DNA of 64,000 nucleotides from Schauerella fraxinea (GCA_030849945.1 JAVDKK010000003.1:186001-250000), one strand, 5' to 3'. Positions 53,708 through 62,972 are shown, counted from the first letter of the stretch. The notes: a model not told the origin generated them from the letters alone. Numbers and translations are program-made.

Positions 53708-54904
53708 ATGTCCAAGGTTATTACCCTTTCCGAGTTGGCCAAGTCCGGCCAACTGCAAGGCAAGCGCGTGTTCATCCGCGCCGACCTCAATGTGCCGTTC
53801 GACGAGGCCGGCCGCATCACCGAAGACACGCGCATTCGCGCCTCGGTGCCCGGCATCCGCCTGGCGCTCGACGGCGGTGCCGCCGTGATGGTCACCTCGC
53901 ATCTGGGCCGTCCGGTAGAAGGCGAACTGGCTGAAGCCGATTCGCTCAAGCCCGTGGGCCAACGCCTGTCGGAGTTGCTGGGCGCGCAAGTGCGCCTGAT
54001 CGCCGATTGGGTCGACGGCGTCAGCGTGCAGCCCGGTGAAGTGGTGCTGCTCGAAAATTGCCGCGTCAACAAAGGCGAGAAGAAAAACGACGAAGCGTTG
54101 TCGCGCAAAATGGCCGCCTTGTGCGATGTTTACGTCAACGACGCCTTCGGCACGGCGCATCGCGCCGAAGCCACCACGCATGGCATCGCGCGCTTTGCGC
54201 CCATCGCCTGCGCCGGCCCCTTGCTCGCCGCCGAACTCGATGCACTGACGAAGGCCCTGCACGAGCCCAAACGGCCGCTGGTGGCGATCGTGGGCGGTTC
54301 GAAGGTATCCACCAAGCTCTCGATCCTGCAAACGCTCTCGCAGCGTGTGGATCAGTTGGTGGTGGGTGGCGGGATCGCCAATACGTTCATGCTGGCAAGC
54401 GATCTGCCGATCGGCAAATCCTTGGCCGAAGCCGATCAGGTGGGTGAAGCCCGCGCCGTCATCGAACAAATGAGTGCGCGTGGCGCGGCCGTACCTATCC
54501 CCGTGGATGTGGTGTGCGCCAAAACCTTCGGCGCCAATGCCGAAGCGACGACCAAAGCGTCGGCCGACGTGGAAGCGGACGATCTCATTCTGGATCTGGG
54601 TCCGCAAAGCGCGCAGCAGATCGCTGATATCCTCAAGCAAGCCGGCACCATTGTGTGGAACGGTCCGGTCGGGGTATTCGAGTTTGACGCGTTCTCGCAC
54701 GGCACCGAAGTGATCGCCCGCGCGATCGCCGAGTCGGATGCGTTCTCGATCGCCGGTGGCGGCGATACGCTGGCGGCCATCGCCAAGTTCGGCATCACCG
54801 ACCAGGTGAGCTACATCTCCACCGGTGGCGGCGCATTCCTCGAGTTCCTCGAAGGTAAAACGTTGCCGGCTGTGGAAGTGCTGGAACAGCGCGCCGCAAA
54901 GTGA
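53708..54904 (+). CDS. pgk: Phosphoglycerate kinase
   Basis: Glycolytic kinase of 398 residues. Substrate-side blocks are RVFIRADLNVPFDE and MVTSHLGRPVEG; the nucleotide side has VAIVGGSKVSTKL, GPVGVFEFDAF and the C-terminal SIAGGGDTLAAI and STGGGAFLEFLEG. pyk, often next in relatives, is not here; the DUF3141 gene converges instead. Confidence 0.97.
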   Translation: MSKVITLSELAKSGQLQGKRVFIRADLNVPFDEAGRITEDTRIRASVPGIRLALDGGAAVMVTSHLGRPVEGELAEADSLKPVGQRLSELLGAQVRLIADWVDGVSVQPGEVVLLENCRVNKGEKKNDEALSRKMAALCDVYVNDAFGTAHRAEATTHGIARFAPIACAGPLLAAELDALTKALHEPKRPLVAIVGGSKVSTKLSILQTLSQRVDQLVVGGGIANTFMLASDLPIGKSLAEADQVGEARAVIEQMSARGAAVPIPVDVVCAKTFGANAEATTKASADVEADDLILDLGPQSAQQIADILKQAGTIVWNGPVGVFEFDAFSHGTEVIARAIAESDAFSIAGGGDTLAAIAKFGITDQVSYISTGGGAFLEFLEGKTLPAVEVLEQRAAK

Positions 54905-54988
54905 TCGTGCGATAGCGGCGAATGGCGAGCCAGCGTGCTGGCAGGTATGCCTTGGCACGCCTGCGCTTACCGACCGTACGATGCCAGT

Positions 54989-55026
54989 AAAAACGCCGCG
55001 CCCTTTACCGGGGCGCGGCGTTTTTT
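54989..55026 (+). terminator. Rho-independent terminator of pgk
   Basis: AAAACGCCGCGCCC pairs with GGGCGCGGCGTTTT around a 7-nt loop, with a 10-bp GC stem and six T. The A run at the left side would also make it work on the minus strand. Confidence 0.93.
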
Positions 55027-55069
55027 ATTGGGGCTTGGGGCACAGGCTCCGAGCTTCGGCTGAAGACTC

Positions 55070-55150
55070 GGGTTCGGGTTCGGGCTTGGGTTCGGCTCGG
55101 ACTCGGGCCCGACTCAGACTCAGACCCGACTCAGACCCGGACCCGGACCC
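55070..55150. repeat. Mirrored GGGTTC-type repeats with a G-quadruplex motif on each strand
   Basis: On the plus strand GGG runs start at 55070, 55076, 55082 and 55088 with 3-nt loops (TTC, TTC, CTT). On the minus strand GGG runs match CCC at 55148, 55142, 55136 and 55125, with loops of 3, 3 and 8 nt. Between them lies the palindrome TCGGGCCCGA (55103-55112). The whole is an imperfect long inverted repeat in the non-coding gap between convergent pgk and the DUF3141 gene. Confidence 0.8.
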
Positions 55151-55226
55151 GGAGCTGAAGCCAAACTCGTTTCGGGCCCGAAGTTCAGGCTCGGCATTCG
55201 CCGCTCGATAGCGCTTTAATCGCGCC

Positions 55227-58061
55227 TTACTTCGCAGCTGCCTTCTTCGCTGCTTTCTTCGCGGTCGCGGTTTTAGCGTTGCTCTTCGCGCCAGTCTTTT
55301 TCACCGCCGCCGTTTTCACGGTGGCCGATGCGAGCTTTTTCGGCACCTGTTTTGTCGCCTGTTTTGCCGGCGCTTTGGTGGCCTTCTTGACGACCTTCGT
55401 GACGGCCTTGTTGGTAGTCACGCCGCTCGCCGACGTTGTCGCCGTCTTCACGGATTTTTTCACAGCCCGTTTTCCAGGCGTTTTCACGGCGGTCTTTGCT
55501 GCCCCAGTGCTAGCCGATTTACCCGCCGACTTGCCAGCCGCTTTGGCGGCCATCTTCGTCGGCGTCAGGCCGTGTTCTTCGGCTACAGCAGCTTTCACCT
55601 CTGCCACGGCCGATGCGTCCGTGGCGGAGGCCGTGACCGTGCGGCCCGTAGTGCGGCCCGTAGTGCGGCCCGCAGTGTCCGGCGCCGTTACCGATTCGGC
55701 AGGTTCGAGCACCAACTGCGCCGGCGGACGCGAGGCGCCCGGTGTTGATGTTTGTTTATCGTCCAGCGCCGTGGCACGACCGCCGCGCGTCGAGGTGGCC
55801 TTGCCATTGGCCTGTGTCGATCGACGGCCACGGACTGCGGCGCCGTTGGCGGAACCGCGTGACGTTTTCGACGGTGACGATGCCGCTTTTTCAGCTGCGC
55901 GCTCGAAGAGTTGCGTCATCTCCGCCAAGCCTTCTGTGGCGGCTTGGCCCAGCGGCTCGGCGGCGCTCAGCACTTGCTTCATGTCGCCCAATGCGGCGCG
56001 AATCTCGGCAGGGGTGGCATCGGCCAGCAAATCGGGGATGGCGCCGATCGCAGCCGGCCCATCGAGCATCATCACCAAGGCCTGGTCGCGGATCACATCC
56101 TTGAATTCCTGCAGCGAGAGCATGTGGTCTTTTTCCAGGCGCAGCTTGCGAATCACGGCAAAGCTGCGCTCGTCGATACCGCCTTCGGCACGGCACACGT
56201 ACAGGAGCATACGCAACGCCGCTTCGCGCACGCCGCCCACGGTCATCAGCGCGCGCAGTTCCGAGGTGCGCTCGGCCATGAAGCGATGATGTTCGGGTGA
56301 CACGCCCGGATGGCCGCGCAAGGGGCCGTTCTGGGCGCCCAGGCCGGCGATGTCCTGCACGGCTGGTGAGCCGTATACCGACATGAACGTATTTTCGTGC
56401 CAGTCGTCGCGCACCTGTTGCCAGATGTCCAACGCGCCGATCAGCGTATTGGAAAACGCATCGCGCGTTTGCACGAAGATGTTGTCCGGCTCGACGGCTT
56501 CGCGCTGTTCGCGGATCTGGTCGGCCACGCCGGCAAACGCCTTCATCCAGGGGTTGCGGTCAGAAAACATCTCGTACGACACGCGCAACGGGTGCAGGCG
56601 TTGCATGGTGTCGGCGATCTGCGGCGTGATCGTGGCCTTCAGCCACGGCTGCATGAAGCTGCGGTACAGGCCCAGATTGATATCCGACACGCGTTTGACG
56701 GCGGCAAAGCGGCGCTCGTCTTCGGGTTCATGCGCGACGATGGCCCGCACGTCGTTCAATTGCCGGCGTTCGAAGGCGAGCACGTAATCGCCCTGTGCCA
56801 GATCCGCATTCAACGTTTCGGGCGTTTTGTCTTCGATTGCCGCCTCGTACAGCCCTGGCGGCAATACGTCGATCATGTCGATATTGCTGGTGAATTCTTG
56901 ATGCTCTTTGCGTGCCACGGCGCCGGACACGAAGATGCCCAGGTGACCGATGCTTTCGTGCACGGCATAGACGATCGTCTGGCCGTGCGCGCGAATTTGC
57001 GCATCGTCTTCGTACAGATCTGGAATCCAGCCCAGTGCCTGCGGCGGGGGCGTGATGTTGTCGCCTTTGCTGCAGAATACGATGATGGGCGAGCGGATAT
57101 TGCGCAGGTCGATGCGGATACCGTCGGAAGTCACCAGGCCGCCGGTAGAAAGGCGATTGCCGATGAAGAGGTTATCGACGATGTATTGGATTTCCGTGCC
57201 GTTCAGGAATACATGGCCGCCCCACCATTTCTCGAAGCTCAGGTACCGTTTGGCTTCGGTATCCACATTCGCGTACAGGTTGTATTGCTTGGCCCAGAGG
57301 GTATTGGCGGGATTGAGGTTTTCGAAGTTCTGCACCAGCCAGGCGCCGTCGAATGTGCCGGCACCCAGGTCGCTGGCAAACGCGGTGAGCCAACTGCCAC
57401 CGAGCAAGCCGCCCGCATAGCGCATCGGATTCATGCCGCGCCAGCCGGCCCAATAGGAGAGCGGGGCGCCCGCGATGATGATGGGGCCGAACAACTCAGG
57501 CCGCATGGCCGCCGTCATCATGATTTGCCAGCCGGCCTGGCAATTACCGATCACGACCGGCTTGCCCTCGGCTTGCGGATGCAGGCCGATGATTTCTTCC
57601 AGAAAGCGCGCTTCGGCCAGCATCACGTCTTCGACGGTTTGTGTGGGCGTGGGCGACGGCAGGAAGGTGGCGAAGTAGCAGGGGTGCCCGGCACGCACGG
57701 CCACGCCGATTTCGCTTTCGGGCTTGAAGCCACCGATGCCCGGGCCGTGTCCGGCACGCGGGTCGACGACCAGAAACGGACGCTTGAGCGGATCGACCTT
57801 GACACCGTCGGTCGGCGGAATGCGCAACAGGCCGTAGTTGACCGGGCGTTCGAGCGTGCGGCCGTCGAGCACCAGCTCGTAGGCCATGCTAAGCACATTG
57901 GGCGCCTGTTGGGCCATGTGCTCGTGATATTGATTGCCGCGCTGGCGCATCACGTCGGCGTACAGGATGCTGCGTTCGACGGCGTCGCGCATGAAGGCGT
58001 AGGCGTCTGTCCAGGCAGCGGGCAGGCTGTTGGTCAGCACGTCGGTCGGGCTGGGCGTCAT
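55227..58061 (-). CDS. DUF3141 PHA-synthase-like protein with histone H1-like tail
   Basis: A 944-residue protein. Residues 1 to about 690 match the DUF3141 family, alpha/beta hydrolases related to polyhydroxyalkanoate synthase: the nucleophile Cys174 in GNCQAGW (the G-x-C-x-G box of PhaC), Asp in FCSKGDNITPP and His in HESIGHLGIF. A helical region with LLYVCRAEGGIDERSF follows, TerB-like in look. From about 690 the chain is disordered, with TGRT repeats. The last 110 residues are almost only Lys, Ala, Thr, Val and Ser, with about 29 Lys and no acidic residue, like H1-type bacterial proteins. GGAGGAG precedes ATG 58061. Family members usually end near 750-800. Real activity is unproven. Confidence 0.88.
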   Translation of the reverse strand: MTPSPTDVLTNSLPAAWTDAYAFMRDAVERSILYADVMRQRGNQYHEHMAQQAPNVLSMAYELVLDGRTLERPVNYGLLRIPPTDGVKVDPLKRPFLVVDPRAGHGPGIGGFKPESEIGVAVRAGHPCYFATFLPSPTPTQTVEDVMLAEARFLEEIIGLHPQAEGKPVVIGNCQAGWQIMMTAAMRPELFGPIIIAGAPLSYWAGWRGMNPMRYAGGLLGGSWLTAFASDLGAGTFDGAWLVQNFENLNPANTLWAKQYNLYANVDTEAKRYLSFEKWWGGHVFLNGTEIQYIVDNLFIGNRLSTGGLVTSDGIRIDLRNIRSPIIVFCSKGDNITPPPQALGWIPDLYEDDAQIRAHGQTIVYAVHESIGHLGIFVSGAVARKEHQEFTSNIDMIDVLPPGLYEAAIEDKTPETLNADLAQGDYVLAFERRQLNDVRAIVAHEPEDERRFAAVKRVSDINLGLYRSFMQPWLKATITPQIADTMQRLHPLRVSYEMFSDRNPWMKAFAGVADQIREQREAVEPDNIFVQTRDAFSNTLIGALDIWQQVRDDWHENTFMSVYGSPAVQDIAGLGAQNGPLRGHPGVSPEHHRFMAERTSELRALMTVGGVREAALRMLLYVCRAEGGIDERSFAVIRKLRLEKDHMLSLQEFKDVIRDQALVMMLDGPAAIGAIPDLLADATPAEIRAALGDMKQVLSAAEPLGQAATEGLAEMTQLFERAAEKAASSPSKTSRGSANGAAVRGRRSTQANGKATSTRGGRATALDDKQTSTPGASRPPAQLVLEPAESVTAPDTAGRTTGRTTGRTVTASATDASAVAEVKAAVAEEHGLTPTKMAAKAAGKSAGKSASTGAAKTAVKTPGKRAVKKSVKTATTSASGVTTNKAVTKVVKKATKAPAKQATKQVPKKLASATVKTAAVKKTGAKSNAKTATAKKAAKKAAAK
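55639..55674 (-). repeat. Three 12-bp tandem repeats inside the DUF3141 gene
   Basis: GTGCGGCCCGTA occurs at 55639 and 55651, and with one change at 55663. Read on the minus strand it codes for in-frame TGRT units in the disordered linker, so copy-number change would keep the frame. Confidence 0.85.
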
Positions 58062-58200
58062 TGTCGTTCTCCTCCGTGACACGCTCGCTCGAATCGGCGC
58101 GTCGGTCTGTCGACCATTACACCGCAAAGCTTGCTGCGCTGCAACATGCGCGCGCCATGACGAATGCAACGTAAGGACTGGGACAGATGCCCGGCATCGG

Positions 58201-58686
58201 TTACGCCGTCAGATACTTTTGCCAAAACTGCGCGTGGCCCATGGCGCTATCGAGCACGTAAGGCGCAAAGCCGGCGTTTTCGTAAAGTTTGCGGGCAGGG
58301 CCGTTGCCTTCCAATACTTCCAGCGTGACCTTGCAGCATCCGAGTTCGCGGGCCAGCGTTTCAACCCCTGCCATCAGTTGGGCGCCCACGCCTTGCTTAC
58401 GAAACGCGCCGTCCACCATAAAATCGTGCACGTTGAGAATCGGTGCGCAAGCAAACGACGAAAACGCTTCGATGCAGATCGCCAGGCCGGCCGGCACATC
58501 GTCCATTCGGGCGATGAGTGCGTGCGCATGGGGACGCTTCGCGAGCTCGGCAGCGAGGTGGGTGCGGGTGTGCTCGGAGAGGGGCGTTCCGCCACCCATG
58601 GGGTCGCGCGCATAGGCGTCGAGCAGGGCGACCACCTCGGCGGCGTCGCGGGATGAGCGAAAATCGGCGGTGTGGATGTGAAGCAC
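58201..58686 (-). CDS. GNAT family N-acetyltransferase
   Basis: A 161-residue acetyltransferase with the fold order of GNAT: motif A is FMVDGAFRKQGVGAQLMAGVE in pieces (R-x-x-G-x-G as RKQGVG), followed by CKVTLEVLEGNGPARKLYENAGF, the typical motif B. GAGGAG lies 9 nt before a GTG at 58686, which I prefer; the ATG at 58695 directly abuts that site. Substrate unknown. Confidence 0.88.
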   Translation of the reverse strand: MLHIHTADFRSSRDAAEVVALLDAYARDPMGGGTPLSEHTRTHLAAELAKRPHAHALIARMDDVPAGLAICIEAFSSFACAPILNVHDFMVDGAFRKQGVGAQLMAGVETLARELGCCKVTLEVLEGNGPARKLYENAGFAPYVLDSAMGHAQFWQKYLTA

Positions 58687-58905
58687 GGATTGCATCTCCT
58701 CGGTGTTACGGTTACCGTTCGACCCGAATTATGCGCGACCTATGGCGTACCTATGATGTATTGCGTTTCGTGAGCGTCGCTTCTATCGTGTTTGGGCGAC
58801 GCGCGGGCGTCATCGCGCGCGAGCGGGCCGGCTCAAAGGCGCAGCCTGAACGTCGTGCGAATGAAATGTACTGTTTGATCCTTTGATGCGCTTTGGCGCG
58901 CAGGT

Positions 58906-60213
58906 ATGTCCCTCAAGAACTATTACGCAAGCCTCGGTTTGAAGCGCACTGCAACTGGCGACGATGTTCGTCAGGCGTACCGCCGCCTGGCGCGCCGGTA
59001 CCATCCGGATGTCAGCGCCGAGCTGGATGCCGAGGTGCGCATGCGTGAAATCAATGAGGCGTATGGCGTGTTGAGCGATCCCATGCGACGCCGGGCCTAC
59101 GACCGCGAGACGTTGGTTGCCACGCGATCGACGCATTTCGGTCCGGGCGCGGCCTGGAACGGCAGCACCGGGTTCGGGCGCACACGACCGCGTCCGGCGC
59201 AACCCGCGCGCAGTCAGACCGACGATGATTTCTTTTCCTCTTTTTTCAGTCGTGCACGGCGCGCGGCCAGTGGCGAAAGCGCCGCCGGCAGCGCCCGCGC
59301 GCGGGCCGGTGCAAGCGGCACCCGTGGCGCCAATGGTGCAGCGGGCGCAAATGGCGCCAACGGGCCCCATGGCACGAACGGCACGCATAGCGCGAACGGT
59401 TCGAATGGCGCAAATAGCTCGAACGGCGCAAGTGGCTCGAACGGCGCAAGTGGCGCACATCGCGCGAACGGCGCTGCTGGCGGATTTGGCGCAAACGGCG
59501 CGCCGGGTGCCAAGGGTACAAGCGGTGCGGGCGGTACAAACGGGTCGACCGGCACCAACGGTTCCGCTGGCACCAATGGCACCCACGGCGCGTCGAATGG
59601 AACCGGCTCTCGCGGCACAACCGGCGCACGCACCGGCGCCAAGATGGGCCGGGCGCAGGGTGAAGATCACCACGCCGTCATCGAAATCGACCTTGAAGAT
59701 GCCATCGGCGGCGCCACGCGTGAAATCAAATTACGCTCGCTTGCCCATGATGCCGGCGTGCGCTCGCCGGCCATGCGCACATTGAGCATCGATATTCCCG
59801 CCGGCGTGCGCGGTGGGCAGCAAATTCGTCTGGCCGGGCAGGGGCGCCCTGGGCGCCTGGGCGGCAAGCATGGCGACTTGTTGCTCGAGATTCGCATCAA
59901 GCCGCATCGCTATTACCGGATCGAAGAGCGCGACTTGTACGTCACGTTGCCGATCACGCCTTCCGAAGCGGCGTTGGGGGCCAATGTGCTCGCACCCACG
60001 CCGGGCGGCAAGGTCGAGGTCAGGATTCCGCCCGGCTCGGTGGCCGGGTGCAAGTTGCGGCTGCGTGCGCGCGGCATGCCGGGCGCGCCGGCGGGCGATC
60101 TTTATCTGGTGCTCAGCATCGTGGCGCCGCCGGCGGTGTCGCCCGAATTGCGCGAGGCCTACGAAGCGCTGGCCCGCGCGCACGCCGGATTCAATCCGCG
60201 CGGCGCGCTTTAA
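58906..60213 (+). CDS. CbpA-type J-domain protein with Gly-X-Asn repeat linker
   Basis: A 435-residue DnaJ-class co-chaperone. Residues 4-68 form the J domain with HPD at 33-35, which stimulates DnaK. Residues about 255-430 form the two C-terminal beta domains of type II DnaJ (IEIDLEDAIGGATREI, IPAGVRGGQQIRLAGQGRPG, GDLLLEIRIKPHRYYR). There is no zinc-finger, so it is CbpA-like. Between them residues about 135-243 are near-perfect triplets of Gly-small-Asn (GAN, GTN, GSN), in place of the usual Gly/Phe linker. CbpA is usually near 300-320 residues. No CbpM gene is adjacent. Confidence 0.9.
   Translation: MSLKNYYASLGLKRTATGDDVRQAYRRLARRYHPDVSAELDAEVRMREINEAYGVLSDPMRRRAYDRETLVATRSTHFGPGAAWNGSTGFGRTRPRPAQPARSQTDDDFFSSFFSRARRAASGESAAGSARARAGASGTRGANGAAGANGANGPHGTNGTHSANGSNGANSSNGASGSNGASGAHRANGAAGGFGANGAPGAKGTSGAGGTNGSTGTNGSAGTNGTHGASNGTGSRGTTGARTGAKMGRAQGEDHHAVIEIDLEDAIGGATREIKLRSLAHDAGVRSPAMRTLSIDIPAGVRGGQQIRLAGQGRPGRLGGKHGDLLLEIRIKPHRYYRIEERDLYVTLPITPSEAALGANVLAPTPGGKVEVRIPPGSVAGCKLRLRARGMPGAPAGDLYLVLSIVAPPAVSPELREAYEALARAHAGFNPRGAL
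59308..59634 (+). repeat. 9-bp periodic coding repeat (Gly-X-Asn triplets)
   Basis: The DNA repeats a 9-bp unit of the form GGC-GCA-AAT with many synonymous and Ala/Ser/Thr changes, which explains the Gly-X-Asn protein repeat. Such arrays expand and shrink by slippage in frame. Confidence 0.85.
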
Positions 60214-60231
60214 GGCCTGATCCTAAACGTC

Positions 60232-61704
60232 TCACCCCGTGAAGCGCGTCGCCAAGGCGAACAGCCCAGCTGCCAGCAGCATCGAGGCGGGCAGCGTCAA
60301 CACCCACGCCAGCAGGATATTTCGCACGGTGTTGCCTTGCAGGCCGGTGCGGTTGGCGATCATCGTACCGGCCACGCCGGACGACAGCACATGGGTGGTC
60401 GACACCGGCAGGGCAAATACGTTGGCCAGCCCAATCGCGACGACGGCGGTCACCTGGGCGCTCATGCCTTGCGCGTACGTCATCCCTTGCTTGCCGATCT
60501 TTTCGCCCACCGTGAGCACCACGCGGCGCCAGCCGACCATCGTGCCGATCCCGAGTGCGAGAGCAACGGCCACGATCACCCACAAGGGCGCGTATTCGGT
60601 CGTGGCGGCCAGATCCACCCGCAGGCGGCTGAGGTCGGCGCGTTCGCGTGCATCCAGCACGTTCAGCGCGCCCACGCGTTTGGCGGTGTCGTCCAGGCAC
60701 AGCAGATAGCGGCGGACATCCACCCGTTTTTCCGGCGCGAGGTCGTTGTAGTTCGACACGCCTTGCAGATCGCGCACCAGCGCACTGATCGTGGCGTTGG
60801 TGAGTGCCGGATCGCAGCGGAACGCCGGCGGCAGGTCGATGGCCTGGGAGGTCGCCGTGGGAATGAAATCGGCCAGCGTTTGCTGATTGCGTACGTAGAA
60901 GTCGCGCAGATGCACGGCCGCGTCGCGGGTGCGATCGATCTGATAGGTGGTGCTGTGCGTGTCGAGCACGAACTGGGCAGGCACGATGCCGATCAGTACC
61001 AGCATGATGAGGCCGATACCTTTCTGGCCGTCGTTGGAACCGTGCACGAAGCTCACGCCCATGGCGGAGAGCACCAGCACCAGCCGGTTCCAGAAGGGCG
61101 GATGCTTCTTGTTGTCGAGCGCACGGCGTTGATCTGGCGTCTTGTGCATTTTCGACGCCGGCCATTTACGTTTGAGCGCCAGAAAAATGCCTGCCGCCAC
61201 GGCAAAGCCGGCAATCGGCGAGGCCACCAGCGACAGGCCGATATCGATCGCCTTGCCCCAGTTGACGCCACCGGCCAGCGGCGCGTCGGTCAGCAATGCA
61301 TTGGCCAGACCGACGCCCAGGATCGACCCGATCAGCGTATGCGAGCTGGAGGCCGGGATGCCGAAATACCACGTGCCCAGGTTCCAGGTAATGGCGGCGG
61401 CGAGCATGGCGAATACCATCGCCAATCCGCGCCCCGTGTCGACATTGATCAGAAGCTCGACCGGCAGCAAGTGAACGATGGCATACGCCACGCCCACGCC
61501 ACCGAGCAAAACACCGAGAAAATTGAAGATTCCCGAAAACACCACGGCCAGATGGGGCGGCATCGCTTTGGTGTAGATCACCGTGGCGACGGCGTTGGCC
61601 GTGTCGTGGAAACCGTTGATGAATTCAAACGCGAGGACGAATGTGAGCGCGAGCACGAGGCTGGCGCCGACCCAGAAATCCAGGCCGGAGAACATGTCAA
61701 GCAT
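60232..61704 (-). CDS. pitA: Low-affinity inorganic phosphate transporter (Pit)
   Basis: An inner-membrane symporter for metal-phosphate and protons. It has 490 residues with about ten membrane segments in two halves and a hydrophilic middle loop. The duplicated signature is GFHDTANAVATV near the start and HGSNDGQKGIG in the middle; GIPASSSHTLIG and LPVSTTHVLSSG are the matching second motifs. ATG 61704 begins MLDMFSGL; the frame is open further upstream without a ribosome site. Confidence 0.94.
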   Translation of the reverse strand: MLDMFSGLDFWVGASLVLALTFVLAFEFINGFHDTANAVATVIYTKAMPPHLAVVFSGIFNFLGVLLGGVGVAYAIVHLLPVELLINVDTGRGLAMVFAMLAAAITWNLGTWYFGIPASSSHTLIGSILGVGLANALLTDAPLAGGVNWGKAIDIGLSLVASPIAGFAVAAGIFLALKRKWPASKMHKTPDQRRALDNKKHPPFWNRLVLVLSAMGVSFVHGSNDGQKGIGLIMLVLIGIVPAQFVLDTHSTTYQIDRTRDAAVHLRDFYVRNQQTLADFIPTATSQAIDLPPAFRCDPALTNATISALVRDLQGVSNYNDLAPEKRVDVRRYLLCLDDTAKRVGALNVLDARERADLSRLRVDLAATTEYAPLWVIVAVALALGIGTMVGWRRVVLTVGEKIGKQGMTYAQGMSAQVTAVVAIGLANVFALPVSTTHVLSSGVAGTMIANRTGLQGNTVRNILLAWVLTLPASMLLAAGLFALATRFTG

Positions 61705-61859
61705 GATGGGGACCGTGATGGTCGGGCATTGAAAGGGGGGATTATTGCAGGTTTGTGACGTGTCACGCGAACACTTGGGGCCGTTTGAGGGCGTTAAGCT
61801 ACAGTGCCGTAGCCGGTGCCCGCGGGGCGTTGCCGGCCCACATCTAGGGAGAATCTTCC

Positions 61860-62489
61860 GTGGCATTCGCATCGGCGCCTGTGCGCCGCAACGCCGACGA
61901 TTTGATCGTCGGCCTCGTCTCCATTTCCGATCGCGCCTCGCAAGGCGTTTACGCCGACGAGGGCGTGCCGTCGCTGCGCACCTGGCTTGATGGCGCCTTG
62001 ACGTCGCCTTGGCAGGCGGTCGAACGCCTGATCGCCGACGACGCGGCCACGATTTCGCGCACGCTGATCGAGCTGGTCGATGAGCAGGAGTGCGACCTGG
62101 TGCTCACGACCGGCGGCACAGGGCCTGCTCGGCGCGACGTGACGCCCGAGGCGACGCTGGCGGTGGCCACGCGCGAGATGCCGGGCTTCGGCGAGCAGAT
62201 GCGTCAGATCAGTCTGACTTTCGTGCCCACGGCGATTCTGTCGCGCCAGGTCGCGGTGATTCGCGAAACGCTGGCGCATGCCGCGCTCATCATCAATCTG
62301 CCGGGTCAACCGAAGGCGATTCGCGAAACCCTCGAGGGGCTGAAGGGCGGTGAAGGCATGCGCGCCGTGCCGGGCATCTTCGCGGCGGTGCCGTATTGCA
62401 TCGATTTGATTGGCGGCCCCTATATCGAAACGAACGACAGTGTGATTGCGGCATTCCGGCCGAAGTCGGCCCGCCGGATCAAGGAGTGA
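61860..62489 (+). CDS. mogA: Molybdopterin adenylyltransferase
   Basis: Adenylates molybdopterin before MoeA inserts molybdate. It has 209 residues. It is MogA-like rather than MoaB-like: VGLVSISDRASQGVYADEG, LVLTTGGTGPARRDVTPEAT, REMPGFGEQMRQISL, NLPGQPKAIRETLEG and the C-terminal AAFRPKSARR. Start GTG at 61860 follows AGGGAG. It is far from the moa operon at 6.8-9.7 kb and divergent from pitA. Confidence 0.95.
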   Translation: MAFASAPVRRNADDLIVGLVSISDRASQGVYADEGVPSLRTWLDGALTSPWQAVERLIADDAATISRTLIELVDEQECDLVLTTGGTGPARRDVTPEATLAVATREMPGFGEQMRQISLTFVPTAILSRQVAVIRETLAHAALIINLPGQPKAIRETLEGLKGGEGMRAVPGIFAAVPYCIDLIGGPYIETNDSVIAAFRPKSARRIKE

Positions 62490-62630
62490 ATCGCGCAGTC
62501 GCCGCGATAGCCTGCGCAACCCACAACCCACAACCCACAACGGCGCGACTGGCGTGAAGGCGGTTGATCCGTGCGCTGCGACTAGCGGTATAGTCGCAGT
62601 CTGTTCGAAACGTGAAACCAAGAGTGCGAT

Positions 62631-62972
62631 ATGAAAACCCGTTTGTTGATGACCGTGGTGGCCCTGGGTGTGTTGGCCGGTTGTGCCAGTAGCGACGATC
62701 TGCGCCGCAAGGATCCGGTGTTTTTCACCACCACCCAAAAAACGGCCGCCGAGTACGCCACGTGTGTGGTGCAATCGTGGCGCGGGCTGGGCGAGACGGT
62801 CAATCAGCGCGAGATCCCGAATGGATTCGATATCGCCGCCGATGGCCGTCTGGGCAATATCGATTCGGTGATCCGCGTGCAAACCTACGACAATAAAACG
62901 CACGTCAACATGTATTCGCGTATGCCCTACGGCCACCAGGACATGATGCAGTCGGCCAATCTCTGCATCTAG
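62631..62972 (+). CDS. Small lipoprotein of unknown function
   Basis: A 113-residue protein with a lipoprotein signal (LLMTVVALGVLAGC; lipobox LAGC, Cys18) and Ala-Ser-Ser after the Cys, which predicts outer-membrane sorting. The mature part has two further Cys (ATCVVQ, NLCI). Upstream, CCCACAA occurs three times in tandem (62520-62540). No family recognised. Confidence 0.8.
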   Translation: MKTRLLMTVVALGVLAGCASSDDLRRKDPVFFTTTQKTAAEYATCVVQSWRGLGETVNQREIPNGFDIAADGRLGNIDSVIRVQTYDNKTHVNMYSRMPYGHQDMMQSANLCI

